From positions 51,001 to 115,000 of the forward strand of contig NZ_JQKO01000009.1 of the NCBI RefSeq assembly GCF_000746085.1: a stretch of DNA of 64,000 nucleotides, written 5' to 3'. Under the pieces are notes generated by a model that had not been told where the DNA came from, did not search any database, and saw only the letters and a list, made by a program, of their open reading frames with translations. The position numbers and the translations under genes are program-made. Below, piece by piece: positions 19,755 through 29,616 of the stretch; the stretch's first letter is position 1; every line of letters starts with the position of its first letter. The DNA is from Methylocapsa aurea (lineage in GTDB: Bacteria; Pseudomonadota; Alphaproteobacteria; Rhizobiales; Beijerinckiaceae).

Positions 19755-19875
19755 GTTCATCCTCCTTCAGGCATTGCCGTCCCGCAACGTCGACATCCTT
19801 TGACGCCGCCGCCAGCGCCTCGCGCTCTGCGCTGATTTTCCTAACACAAATATTTCCACAGCGCGACGCGCTACG

Positions 19876-21342
19876 TTACCGTTCCGTCTGCAATGGAACG
19901 ATCATGCGCAAGCGAAATCCTTCGGGTTCGAAAGCGACTTTCACTTCCGCCCGGATCTGCTGCGAGAGCACGCGATTGAGCAGCATCGATCCAAATCCCT
20001 CGCGCATCGGCGGCGTCACGACCGGCCCGTCCCGTTCGGTCCATTCGCACAAAAGCGCGGGGCCGTTGGCCGCATCGATGAGGGTCCAATAGACCTCGAT
20101 GCGGCCTTCCTCTTTGCTCAATGCGCCATGCTTGGCCGCGTTGGTCGTAAGTTCATGCACGGCCATGCCCAGCGGAACCGCAATTTGCGAGGGAAGGTCG
20201 ATAGCCGGACCGGTAAGACGAATGCGCAGGCCTTGCTCATCGCAATAAGGACCGAGCTCCTGGTTCAGCAAATGCTGAAATGAGACGCATTGCTCCAACT
20301 CCTCCGTCATCACAGCATGCGTCTTGGCGAGCGACGCAATCCGCCCGGTGAAGGCCTCCTGAAAATCCTCGATCGTCGCGGAGCTCTTGGCGGTTGTGTT
20401 CATCACCCCCTGCACGGTTGCAAGCGTGTTCCTGACGCGATGATGCAGCTCCCGGATCAAAAGCGCTTGGCGCTGTTCGCTCCGGACATGATCCGTGACA
20501 TCGGCGCCTTCGACAAAAACGCCGGTCACCTTGTCGCTCTCGCCCATGATCGGCTGGCAGACCAAGTCGACGAAATATTCTTCCGCCACGCCGTCTGGCT
20601 TGTTGCGCAGGAAGACGCGCATCTTACGGCCGACGAATGCTTCGCCGGTCCGAAAGGCGCTGTCCAGAATGGTGAAATATTCCTGGTTCGCGACTTCCGG
20701 CAAAGCCTCGCGCACCGCCTTGCCAATGAGGTCGCGTCCGCCGGCAAGGCGGCGAAAGGCGAGATTGGCCATTTCGAAGACATGGTCCTGCCCCTGCAAG
20801 ACGCACATGAAATTCGGGGCCTGCATGAACAAGCGATGCAGATGGTGAGCGGTCGCCAAAAGAGTCTGATTGAGCACCTGCACGATTTCGATTCGTTCGC
20901 CGAGGTCGGCTCTCTGTGGTTGCCCTGCCGCAGACAGGCCCGCAACGCTGCAAGCATCCTGGAACTGTGAAATGTCCTGCGTGTTTTGCAGCAAAAACGC
21001 GACTTTGCCATCCTTTCCGAGGATCGGCACATGGGTGCAACTCCATGATCTCAGCTCGAACCCTTTCCTGCCCTTGATCGCGTAAGGCAGGACAGGAAGC
21101 ACGTCGACAATGCCTTCGTCGCGGACTCGTTCGAACGACTCCTGCAAAATGCGGCGACTCTCTCCTGCAGCCGGAAAGGCGGTGAATACATTGACCCCGA
21201 TGAGGCTGTCCCGCACCCGCATGGTCACGTCGAGATAGGCTTGGTTCACGGCCACGATGTCGAAATTCGGGTTCATCACCATGTGCGGCGATGGAAGGCT
21301 ATTGAACACAGCCTCGAAATCCAACTCGTTATCCAGCTTCAC
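19876..21342 (-). CDS. PAS-domain sensor kinase, HWE histidine kinase family
   Basis: A 488-residue cytoplasmic sensor. Two PAS domains come first (about 5-125 and 160-285; the first has LPSPHMVMNPNFDIVAVNQAYLDVT). The HWE-type phosphoacceptor region follows, with LIRELHHRVRNTLATVQGVM. The ATPase domain has HELTTNAAKHGALS, the CEWTERDGP 'WxE' motif that defines the family, and a GFGSMLLNR box. GTG at 21342 is chosen because AGGAG lies eight bases upstream; the frame extends further upstream without another good site. HWE kinases often act in general stress or light responses. No response regulator is adjacent, so its partner is unknown. Confidence 0.86.
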   Translation of the reverse strand: MKLDNELDFEAVFNSLPSPHMVMNPNFDIVAVNQAYLDVTMRVRDSLIGVNVFTAFPAAGESRRILQESFERVRDEGIVDVLPVLPYAIKGRKGFELRSWSCTHVPILGKDGKVAFLLQNTQDISQFQDACSVAGLSAAGQPQRADLGERIEIVQVLNQTLLATAHHLHRLFMQAPNFMCVLQGQDHVFEMANLAFRRLAGGRDLIGKAVREALPEVANQEYFTILDSAFRTGEAFVGRKMRVFLRNKPDGVAEEYFVDLVCQPIMGESDKVTGVFVEGADVTDHVRSEQRQALLIRELHHRVRNTLATVQGVMNTTAKSSATIEDFQEAFTGRIASLAKTHAVMTEELEQCVSFQHLLNQELGPYCDEQGLRIRLTGPAIDLPSQIAVPLGMAVHELTTNAAKHGALSKEEGRIEVYWTLIDAANGPALLCEWTERDGPVVTPPMREGFGSMLLNRVLSQQIRAEVKVAFEPEGFRLRMIVPLQTER

Positions 21343-21813
21343 CCTGTGGCTCCTAGTAAATATTTTATCGCTCCAGTCGAAACCAGCGGCTCGCTCAAAT
21401 CCAAGGCCGCGCGCCCAGCGAGAGGCAGGATTGCAAAGGCGTCTCGCGCCGCCATTCGGTCGCGACAAGAGCAGGTCTCGGTTCAAAAAGCGAGCATGGT
21501 TGGATGTTTGCGTCCATGGACGAGGAAGGGATGGCGAGGGAGCGGGCGGGGCCGCGACAGGATTCGTGAAGGAGGCTTATGATGACTCGGACTCCCTGCC
21601 AAAGCCGTCGAAGCCGTCTTCGGTCAGAACGAAGGGGAAGCGACATTGGTTGCATCGAAACCGTCGCCATGGACCGATTCCGCGGCAGTTCCGCCGTTGC
21701 GAGGGGCGAGCGGGGCCGGACCGGCCAGCGATTTGGTTTCGGTGGCGTTTGTAACCGCACCGGCTTATGCTGAATCAGCTCTTTCGTCCTTTTTTGCCAA
21801 GAATGCTGGGACC
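21343..21813. other. Divergent intergenic region before polA
   Basis: 471 bases. The polA frame stays open through part of it, but without a ribosome binding site or family homology. The AT-rich patch at 21350-21365 could belong to the kinase promoter. No operator was recognised. Confidence 0.35.
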
Positions 21814-24800
21814 ATGCCGCTCGTCCACCGCCCTGTCCAAGCCGGGGACCATATTTTCCTGGTCGACGGGTCATCCTTTGTTTTTCGCGCCTATTTCCAA
21901 TCGATCCGGCAGGACGCTAAATATAACTACCGCTCGGACCATCTGCCGACCGGAGCGGTGCGGCTTTTTTGCACCAAGCTTTTCCAATTCGTGCGGGAGG
22001 GCGCGGCCGGGATCAAGCCGACCCATCTGGCGATCATCTTTGACAAATCCGAAAACTCCTTCCGCAAGGAGATTTACCCCCCTTATAAAGGCAATCGCTC
22101 GGAGCCGCCGGAAGACCTGATTCCGCAATTTCCCTTGATGCGCGCCTCCGTGCGCGCCTTCGGGCTTGTTCCGATCGAACAGGACCGCTACGAGGCCGAC
22201 GACCTCATTGCAACCTATGCTTGCGAGGCCCGCGCGCGCGGCGCCGATGTTCTCATCATCTCCGCCGACAAGGATTTGATGCAACTCGTTGGGCCGGGCG
22301 TCGCCATGTATGACCCGGCCTCTGGGGAAGCCGGCGCCAAGGGGGCGCGGGAGGAGCGCCGCATCGGACCGGACGAGGTTGTCGCCTATTTCGGCGTTTC
22401 CCCGGAAAAGGTTGTCGACGTTCAGGCGCTCGCCGGAGACTCGACCGACAATGTCCCAGGCGCGCGGGGCATAGGTCTTAAGACGGCGGCGCAACTGATC
22501 AATGAATATGGCGATCTTGATGCGCTGCTCGCCCGCGCGAGCGAGATCAAGCAGCCCAAACGCCGCGAGACATTGACGGAGCCTGACAGCGTCGCGCTGA
22601 TCAAGACCTCGAAACAGCTCGTTGCTCTTGTCCGCGACGTTCCGCTCGAAGTGCCGATCGACGATCTTGGGCTTCATCCGCCTGATGGCGCGGTGCTCGT
22701 CGCTTTCTTCAAGGCCTTGGAATTCACGACGATCACCAAGCGCGCCGCCGAGGCCTATCAAATCGACCCAGGCTCCGTCGAGCCCGATCCCGCCTACGCA
22801 GGGCCGGCGGGCTGGCGCGGCCGCAATGGCGAGACGGCGCCCGCTCCGCAGACCGCCGCCTTGGAGGCCCCGGCGGGGCAAACGCCGCCGCCGGGCGCGG
22901 CGCCCTCCCCCACGCCTAAGCGCAACGCCCGCTATGGCGAGGCGGCGCCGCAGGCCATCATCGCCACCGGGCCGGGCCAACTGGCGGCGGCGCGCGCCGC
23001 CGCGGCGCCGGCGGAGCCATTCGATGTCAAGGGCTATGAAACGATCGTCCGTTTTGAGCAGCTGGAGGATTGCATCGGCGCCGCCTTCGAGGCCGGGCTT
23101 GTCGCGATCGACACCGAAACCTCCTCGCTCGATGCGATGAGCGCCGAACTCGTCGGCATCTCCTTGTGCAGCGCGCCAGGCCGCGCTTTTTATATCCCAT
23201 TGCGGCATCGCGGCGAAGGCGCCAGCGATCTTTTCGGCGGCGGCGATCTTCTGCCCGGCCAGTTGCCGACGGATGGCGTGTTGGAGCGGCTGAAGCCGCT
23301 GCTCGAAGCGCCAAGCGTTTTGAAGATCGCGCAGAACATGAAATTCGATTGGCTCGTATTCCGGCAACGCGGCGTCGCGGTGCGGCCGGTCGAAGACACG
23401 ATGCTGCTCTCCTATGTGCTCGACGCCGGCCGCACCGATCACGGGATGGACGTCCTCAGCGAAAAGCACTTGGGCCATAAGCCGATTCAATTTGGCGAAG
23501 TGGCCGGCTCGGGGCGCACATTCATCGGCTTCGCCCGCGTCGCCATCGACAAGGCGACGGAATATTCCGCCGAGGACGCCGACGTCGCCTTGCGTCTCTG
23601 GCGGGTCTTGAAGCCGCGTTTGCCGGCCGAGCGAATGACCGCCGTCTATGAGACGCTCGAGCGTCCGATGATCGAGGTCTTGAGCCGCATGGAGGCGCGG
23701 GGCGTTTCAATCGACCGAGCGATTCTGGCCCGGCTTTCAGGGGAATTCGCGCAGGACATGGCGCGGTTGGAGGCGCTGATTTTCGACATCGCCGGCGAGC
23801 GCTTCAATCTCGGTTCGCCAAAGCAGCTCGGCGACATTCTCTTCGGCAAGATGGGCCTTGCGGGCGCCAAGAAGACCGCCACGGGGGCCTGGTCGACGGC
23901 GGCCGGCGTGCTCGACGATCTCGCCGAACAAGGCAATCCGCTCGCCGCGAAAATTCTCGAGTGGCGCCAACTCGCGAAGCTCAAATCGACCTATACCGAC
24001 GCGCTGCCCAATTTCGTCAATCCGTCGACGGGCCGCGTGCACACATCCTATGCGCTCGCCGCGACGACCACCGGCCGCCTATCCTCCTCGGAGCCGAACC
24101 TCCAGAACATTCCGGTGCGCAACGAGGCCGGGCGCAAGATCCGCAAGGCCTTTGTCGCGCGCGAAGGATACAAGCTGATCTCTGCGGATTATTCGCAGAT
24201 CGAATTGCGGCTGCTCGCCCATATCGCCGATATCGAGCAGTTAAAGGCGGCCTTCGCTCAGAATCTCGACATTCACGCGATGACGGCGTCGGAAATGTTC
24301 GGCGTGCCGATCGAGGGCATGCCATCGGAAGTGCGCCGCCGCGCCAAGGCGATCAATTTCGGCATCATTTACGGCATTTCGGCCTTCGGCCTCGCCAATC
24401 AGCTCGGCATACCGCGCGAGGAAGCCGGGGCCTATATCAAGCGCTATTTCGAACGCTTCCCGGGCATTCGCGCCTATATGGATTCGACCAAGAAAATCGC
24501 GAGAGAGACCGGCTATGTGACGACGATTTTTGGGCGCAAGTGCCATTACCCGCGCATCGGCGCTTCAAATCCATCGGAGCGCGCGTTCAACGAGCGCGCC
24601 GCGATCAATGCGCCGATCCAGGGCTCGGCCGCCGACATCATAAGGCGCGCCATGGTCCGGATGGACGAGGCTTTGGAGCGCGCAAACTTATCGGCGCAAA
24701 TGCTCTTGCAGGTTCACGACGAACTGGTCTTCGAAGCGCCCGACGCCGAGGTCGCGGCGACGATCGATGTGGTGCGCAAGATCATGATCGAGGCGCCCCA

Positions 24801-24873
24801 CCCCGCCTTGCGGCTCTCTGTCCCCCTGCAAGTCGACGCCAAGGCCGCGCAGAACTGGGACGAGGCGCATTGA
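21814..24873 (+). CDS. polA: DNA polymerase I
   Basis: A 1019-residue Pol I with all three activities. The 5' nuclease domain (about 1-310) begins HIFLVDGSSFVFRAYF and has YEADDLIATYA and GDSTDNVPGARGIG. A low-complexity Pro/Ala linker at about 345-405 makes it longer than E. coli PolA. The 3'-5' exonuclease keeps its acidic residues (AIDTETSSLD, NMKFDWL, YSAEDADVAL), so proofreading should work. Polymerase motifs are DYSQIELRLLAHIA, RRRAKAINFGIIYG and LQVHDELVFE. It acts in Okazaki-fragment processing and repair. ATG at 21814 gives the family N-terminus; no strong ribosome binding site is seen. Confidence 0.97.
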   Translation: MPLVHRPVQAGDHIFLVDGSSFVFRAYFQSIRQDAKYNYRSDHLPTGAVRLFCTKLFQFVREGAAGIKPTHLAIIFDKSENSFRKEIYPPYKGNRSEPPEDLIPQFPLMRASVRAFGLVPIEQDRYEADDLIATYACEARARGADVLIISADKDLMQLVGPGVAMYDPASGEAGAKGAREERRIGPDEVVAYFGVSPEKVVDVQALAGDSTDNVPGARGIGLKTAAQLINEYGDLDALLARASEIKQPKRRETLTEPDSVALIKTSKQLVALVRDVPLEVPIDDLGLHPPDGAVLVAFFKALEFTTITKRAAEAYQIDPGSVEPDPAYAGPAGWRGRNGETAPAPQTAALEAPAGQTPPPGAAPSPTPKRNARYGEAAPQAIIATGPGQLAAARAAAAPAEPFDVKGYETIVRFEQLEDCIGAAFEAGLVAIDTETSSLDAMSAELVGISLCSAPGRAFYIPLRHRGEGASDLFGGGDLLPGQLPTDGVLERLKPLLEAPSVLKIAQNMKFDWLVFRQRGVAVRPVEDTMLLSYVLDAGRTDHGMDVLSEKHLGHKPIQFGEVAGSGRTFIGFARVAIDKATEYSAEDADVALRLWRVLKPRLPAERMTAVYETLERPMIEVLSRMEARGVSIDRAILARLSGEFAQDMARLEALIFDIAGERFNLGSPKQLGDILFGKMGLAGAKKTATGAWSTAAGVLDDLAEQGNPLAAKILEWRQLAKLKSTYTDALPNFVNPSTGRVHTSYALAATTTGRLSSSEPNLQNIPVRNEAGRKIRKAFVAREGYKLISADYSQIELRLLAHIADIEQLKAAFAQNLDIHAMTASEMFGVPIEGMPSEVRRRAKAINFGIIYGISAFGLANQLGIPREEAGAYIKRYFERFPGIRAYMDSTKKIARETGYVTTIFGRKCHYPRIGASNPSERAFNERAAINAPIQGSAADIIRRAMVRMDEALERANLSAQMLLQVHDELVFEAPDAEVAATIDVVRKIMIEAPHPALRLSVPLQVDAKAAQNWDEAH

Positions 24874-24955
24874 TCATTTCCAGCAACGAGCCGACGATCC
24901 TGAACTCGGCATGATAGGCGGGCGACGCAAGATCATCGAATTGGGAGCGAATATT

Positions 24956-25570
24956 ATGGTCGACGAGACTGAAATCCTAGTATTCGAAATATCCGGCGAG
25001 GCAAACTTTTCTGGATGGCCGATTGCCGAAACCAAGGAGCAAAAGGCGCAAGCAGAAAAGAATAAGATATCTGATCTCAGTAGAATGGCTGATGACATCG
25101 CCGATGATATCCAGCGCGAAGTGCGAAAGGTTCTGATGCATCGATTCGCCATCCAAGCGGAAGTCGGCTTTTCGAGAGGAAGCATCATCGTTACTGGAAC
25201 CGTTATTCTCATCAGCTGGGCCGGTCCCTTGATCACGGACGCCGTCAAGAAGGAGCTGTCTGAGATCGTAGGGGTCGCGGTGCGGCGGGTTATGGGAAGA
25301 GTTTTCAGCGATTTCGGCATTGATTGGGAGCCAACCGGCCTCACCGTCCAAGAACGAAGCGGACGGCGCTATTCCTCAGCGCGACCGACGCCTCCAGTCG
25401 CGACGCCCCGCTGGCTTTCGATCACCGTTGCAATCATGGCCGTCGCAGTCGCGCTTCTCGTCTTGGATCGCTTTTTGACGCTGCGCCCCGAAGTCCTATC
25501 GGCCATTCATTCGACAGGCGTCGGCGCTGGCGCGACACCAAGCTCCTTCCCATCGGGCGGCGGCAAATAA
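24956..25570 (+). CDS. Membrane-associated hypothetical protein
   Basis: 204 residues, family not recognised. ATG at 24956 lies nine bases behind GGGAG. The first part is soluble and acidic (VDETEILVFEISGEANFSGWPIAETKEQ), followed by a charged helix. A hydrophobic segment comes next (GSIIVTGTVILISWAGPLI, about 88-106), then a proline-rich linker. A clear transmembrane helix (WLSITVAIMAVAVALLVLDRFL) sits near 155-176, and the C-terminus is Gly/Ser-rich. A tail-anchored or two-pass inner-membrane topology is possible. It begins 80 bases after polA, but a functional link is doubtful. Confidence 0.6.
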   Translation: MVDETEILVFEISGEANFSGWPIAETKEQKAQAEKNKISDLSRMADDIADDIQREVRKVLMHRFAIQAEVGFSRGSIIVTGTVILISWAGPLITDAVKKELSEIVGVAVRRVMGRVFSDFGIDWEPTGLTVQERSGRRYSSARPTPPVATPRWLSITVAIMAVAVALLVLDRFLTLRPEVLSAIHSTGVGAGATPSSFPSGGGK

Positions 25571-25654
25571 CCCGCTGCAAGAAGTGTCTTACAACGTTAG
25601 CCCCGCCGCCGAGATTAGTCCGGGCCCCCTCGGGACAAGGGACGCTTTCGGCGC

Positions 25655-27817
25655 TTATGCAGGGTAAAAAACATCGCCCGCAGCGGCCATCGCGGAAAAG
25701 CCCTCGCTCGGGCGATAAATGGCGCCAAGGCTCTCCCATTTCGCGGCGCTCGCGACGACGTTGGCGACGCCGAGGTGATCCGCATATTTGAGCGCGCCGC
25801 CGAGATAGCGCGGCAGGCCGAGGCCGAGGATGAGGCTCATGTCCGCCTCGCCCCGCGAGCCGACGACGCCATCCTCGACGCAGCGGGCGGCCTCGAAAAT
25901 CAGCGGCAGCATCATGCGCTCGACGATCTCGTCCTCGCCGATCGCAATTTTGCCATTCGGCCGCGCCTCGGCAAGGAGGCGGTCGGTTTCGGGGTCGAGC
26001 TCCTTGCGCGGCCGGCCTTTCGCGTCTTTCGCATATTTATAGAAGCCATGGCCGTTCTTTTGGCCGAGACGTTTCTCGCGCAGCAAAATATCGATCGCGC
26101 TGGCGAAGGATGTTTGCATGCGCTCGGGAAAACCAGCCGAGACGATCTCGACGACATGATGAGAAATATCCATGCCTATGACGTCGATCAGATAGGCGGG
26201 ACCCATTGGCCAGCCGAATGTTTCCATGACTTTGTCGACATGCGCGAAATCCGCTCCATCGTGAACCAGCCGCAAAAACGCGATGAGATAGGGCGTCAGC
26301 GCGCGGTTGACGACAAAGCCCGGGCAATCCTGCATGACAATCGGCGTCTTGCCCATCGCATCCGCATAGCCGACGATGGTCGCGATCGTCTCCTCCGAGG
26401 TTTTGGGGCCGCGCACCACCTCGACAAGCGCCATTCGCGGGACTGGGTTAAAGAAGTGCATCCCGATGAATTTATCGGGCCGCCGCAACCCTTCCGTCAA
26501 ATCGCCGATTCGCAACGAGGAGGTATTCGAGGCGAGAATCGCAGCCTCGCCGGTCACCCTTTCCAATTCGCTCAACACCGCTTTCTTGACCGCGATATTC
26601 TCGACCACCGCCTCGATCACGACATCGACCCCGTCGAATCCCTCATAGGTTAGGCCCGGCGCGATCGCCCCCAGGATCGCATCGGCCTTGGCCTGATCCA
26701 GCCTGCCCTGCTCCACCTGTCTGGCGAGGAGTTTGCGCGCCTCCGACATGCCAAGGTCGAGGGCCTGCTCGGCAATGTCCTTCATGATGATCGGCACGCC
26801 GCGGGCCGCGCTCTGATAGGCGATGCCGCCGCCCATCACGCCGGCGCCGACGACAGCCGCCTTGCGCACCGGCGCCGCCTTTTTGGCATAACCGCGGCTG
26901 ATCTTTTTCAGCGCCTGCTCATTGATGAAGATCGTCACCAACGAGGCCGCGGCTTGGGTCTTGGCGGCTTTGGCGAAGGCCTGCGCTTCGAGCGTCAGCG
27001 CGCTGTCGCGGTCGAGGTCCGAGGCCGCCTCCAGCAGTTCGAGCGCGATATGGGCCGCAGGCAGATGCGGCAAGGTTTTGGCCGCCGCCGCCTTCGCGGA
27101 GTCAAGCAGGCGCGAGGCCTCCTCGGGCGCGATGCGAAGGCTCTTTCTCAGATCGCGCCGGCGCTGGCTCCATTCGCCCGGCGCCTCGATCGCCCGCTCC
27201 AGCGTCGCCAGCGCAGCCGCGCGCAGGTCCTCAGGCGCCACGACCGCATCGACCGCGCCCTCCTCAAGCGCCGCCTCAGGCTTTTGCTGAGCGCCCGATG
27301 CAATCCATTCCGCGCTGGCGACGAGGCCAATGAGGCGCGGCAATCGGACCGTCCCGCCATAACCCGGAAAAAGCCCTAGGTGAACTTCAGGAAAGCCGAT
27401 CCGCGCCGCGCTCGACATCACCCGGAAATCGGCGGCGAGCGCAAGCTCCAGCCCCCCTCCGAGCGCCAGCCCGTTGATCGCCGCCACGGTCGGAACCGGA
27501 AGATCGGCGAGCGCGGTGATGATCTCGCTGTTTTGCGCCACGAACGCGACAATGTCCTCCGGCGGCCGCTTGAAGATCGCGGTGAATTCAAAAATATCGG
27601 CGCCGACAATAAAGGCGTCCTTGGCGCTGGCGATGAGCACGCCCTTGATGGCGGGAGTGGCGGCAATGATTTCAAGCGCGCGGCGTAATTCGCTGAATGT
27701 CAGCGCGTCGAGCTTGTTGACGGGCTCGGCGCCGCGTTCGAATCGAAGTTCGGCAATTCCTTCTTCTTGCCGTTCGCCGGGCCATTCGAGCTTGACTGTT
27801 TGACCGTCAAAAAGCAT
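25655..27817 (-). CDS. fadB: Fatty-acid oxidation complex alpha subunit (FadB type)
   Basis: A 720-residue bifunctional beta-oxidation enzyme. The N-terminal enoyl-CoA hydratase/isomerase domain (about 15-200) has NGLALGGGLELALAADFRV and FPEVHLGLFPGYGGT, including the catalytic glutamates. The 3-hydroxyacyl-CoA dehydrogenase part begins with the NAD-binding VVGAGVMGGGIAYQSA near residue 325 and has HFFNPVPRMALVEVV with the catalytic His. It hydrates enoyl-CoA and oxidises the product to 3-ketoacyl-CoA. The thiolase partner fadA is not adjacent. Length and order fit FadB/FadJ; the choice between the two is tentative. Confidence 0.92.
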   Translation of the reverse strand: MLFDGQTVKLEWPGERQEEGIAELRFERGAEPVNKLDALTFSELRRALEIIAATPAIKGVLIASAKDAFIVGADIFEFTAIFKRPPEDIVAFVAQNSEIITALADLPVPTVAAINGLALGGGLELALAADFRVMSSAARIGFPEVHLGLFPGYGGTVRLPRLIGLVASAEWIASGAQQKPEAALEEGAVDAVVAPEDLRAAALATLERAIEAPGEWSQRRRDLRKSLRIAPEEASRLLDSAKAAAAKTLPHLPAAHIALELLEAASDLDRDSALTLEAQAFAKAAKTQAAASLVTIFINEQALKKISRGYAKKAAPVRKAAVVGAGVMGGGIAYQSAARGVPIIMKDIAEQALDLGMSEARKLLARQVEQGRLDQAKADAILGAIAPGLTYEGFDGVDVVIEAVVENIAVKKAVLSELERVTGEAAILASNTSSLRIGDLTEGLRRPDKFIGMHFFNPVPRMALVEVVRGPKTSEETIATIVGYADAMGKTPIVMQDCPGFVVNRALTPYLIAFLRLVHDGADFAHVDKVMETFGWPMGPAYLIDVIGMDISHHVVEIVSAGFPERMQTSFASAIDILLREKRLGQKNGHGFYKYAKDAKGRPRKELDPETDRLLAEARPNGKIAIGEDEIVERMMLPLIFEAARCVEDGVVGSRGEADMSLILGLGLPRYLGGALKYADHLGVANVVASAAKWESLGAIYRPSEGFSAMAAAGDVFYPA

Positions 27818-28023
27818 GTCTCACCTTGCGGTTGAATGTTACGGGCAAGGTCCTGCCCTCGGCGGGACCAGCAATTTTGACGGACGTTCGAGGCAAATTT
27901 GCGCCGCTCGCAGTCCTTGTCCAACCGGGCGCTTTTACCGCCTCGTTTTATCAATAGCATAACACACTGGCGCGCTGTCAGCCTTGGGCGATGCCGGAAA
28001 GCGGCGAATTCGGCCGGCCGCGC

Positions 28024-29613
28024 TCATATGCCGCCGGTCTGAAAGGTTGCGGCGATCAACGCACGCGAATAGGCCTCGCGCGGCGCATCCATGATCCGCC
28101 GCGCCTCGCCCTGTTCAATGATGCGCCCGTCCTTCATCACCGCCACTTCGTCGGCCATGGCGCGAACGATGGCGAGATCATGGCTGATGAAGACATAGGT
28201 CAGATCATGGGCGTCCTGCAGATGTTGGAGCAGAGCCAGGATTTCGATTTGCACCGAGCGGTCGAGCGCCGAGGTCGGCTCGTCGAGCACGACGAGCTTC
28301 GGCTTCAGGATCATCGCGCGGGCGATGGCGATCCGCTGCCTTTGGCCGCCGGAAAACTCCTGCGGATAGCGATGCCGCAGGGCTGGATCGAGCAGGACCT
28401 CCTCCAAGGCGCGGGCCGCCTGCGCGTCGCGCTCGGCGCGGGTGATTGAGGGCTCGTGCGCGCGCAAGCCCTCGGCGACGATTTCGCCGACCCGCAGGCG
28501 CGGCGAGAGCGAGCCGTAAGGATCTTGAAAAACAAGCTGCATGGAGCGGCGCAACGGCCGCATCGCCGCCCCACTCAGCGGCGTCAGGTCGCGGTGTTCG
28601 AAACTGATCATGCCGGCCGCCGGCGCGAGCTTCAGAAGCGCCCGGGCGAGGGTCGATTTGCCGGAACCCGATTCGCCGACGACGCCAAGCGTGCGGCCTT
28701 TGCGCAAGACAAGGCTCACCGCGTCCACCGCCTTTATCTCTCGGCCCTTCGCAAACCAGCCGCCGCGTAGGCGAAAACGGACGGTGACGTCGCGCGCGCT
28801 GAGGATTTCGGGCGCGCCCTCAAGCGGGCGCGGCGGGCGAGGCGGCGGCGCGACCGCGAGCAGCATCCGCGTATAGGCGCGCTGCGGATGGGCAATGAGA
28901 TCGGCGGCGGGCCCGCTTTCGACGATTTCGCCTTGGCGCATGACATGGATCGTATCTGCAAAGCGGCGGACGAGGCCAAGATCGTGGCTGATGAAGATCA
29001 TCGCCATCCCCAGCCTCTGTCTAAGATCGGCGAGAAGATCGAGGATGCGGGCGGCGACCGTGACGTCGAGAGCGGTCGTCGGTTCATCGGCGATCAGCAC
29101 ATCGGGGCCGCAGGCGATCGCCATCGCAATCGCGACGCGCTGGCGTTGGCCGCCGGACAGCTCATGCGGATAGGCGTGCGCCCGAAGCGCCGGCTCGGCG
29201 ATCCCGACAAGATCGAGAAGGTCGAGCGCGCGGGCCCTCGCCGCGCGGCGAGAAAAGCCGGCCTGGTGGCGCAAAATCGCTCCGATCTGCGTGGAGACCG
29301 TGAACAAGGGGTCGAGCGCCGACATCGGCTCCTGGAACACCATCGCGATGCGCCGGCCGCGGATCGCATTCAGCCGCTTTTCTGGGAGGGTCAAAAGGTC
29401 GGCGCCCTCGAATTTGACGGAGCCGGTCGTCGATGCTTCGGGCGCCAGCAGCCTCAGGGCGGCCAGCGCCGTTTGGCTTTTGCCCGAGCCCGATTCGCCC
29501 ACAATCGCCGCCGCCTCGCCCCGCGCGAGCGCGAAGCTGACATTCTTGACAACAGGGCGCGCGCCATAGGTCACGCAAAGATTGTGGAAACCGAGGATCT
29601 CTTGGCCCGGCAT
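28024..29613 (-). CDS. Peptide ABC transporter ATP-binding protein, two fused ATPases
   Basis: A 529-residue protein with two complete ABC ATPase domains, equivalent to OppD plus OppF (YejF-like). Domain 1 has Walker A GESGSGKS near 38-45, signature LSGGQRQRV and Walker B VLIADEPTT. Domain 2 repeats GESGSGKS near 315, FSGGQRQRI and LVVLDEPTS. It powers uptake by the OppB/OppC permeases encoded just upstream; oppC ends three bases before this start. The substrate is probably oligopeptides, by analogy with OppBC. It is last in the operon as seen here. Confidence 0.9.
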   Translation of the reverse strand: MPGQEILGFHNLCVTYGARPVVKNVSFALARGEAAAIVGESGSGKSQTALAALRLLAPEASTTGSVKFEGADLLTLPEKRLNAIRGRRIAMVFQEPMSALDPLFTVSTQIGAILRHQAGFSRRAARARALDLLDLVGIAEPALRAHAYPHELSGGQRQRVAIAMAIACGPDVLIADEPTTALDVTVAARILDLLADLRQRLGMAMIFISHDLGLVRRFADTIHVMRQGEIVESGPAADLIAHPQRAYTRMLLAVAPPPRPPRPLEGAPEILSARDVTVRFRLRGGWFAKGREIKAVDAVSLVLRKGRTLGVVGESGSGKSTLARALLKLAPAAGMISFEHRDLTPLSGAAMRPLRRSMQLVFQDPYGSLSPRLRVGEIVAEGLRAHEPSITRAERDAQAARALEEVLLDPALRHRYPQEFSGGQRQRIAIARAMILKPKLVVLDEPTSALDRSVQIEILALLQHLQDAHDLTYVFISHDLAIVRAMADEVAVMKDGRIIEQGEARRIMDAPREAYSRALIAATFQTGGI

Positions 29614-29616
29614 GTC

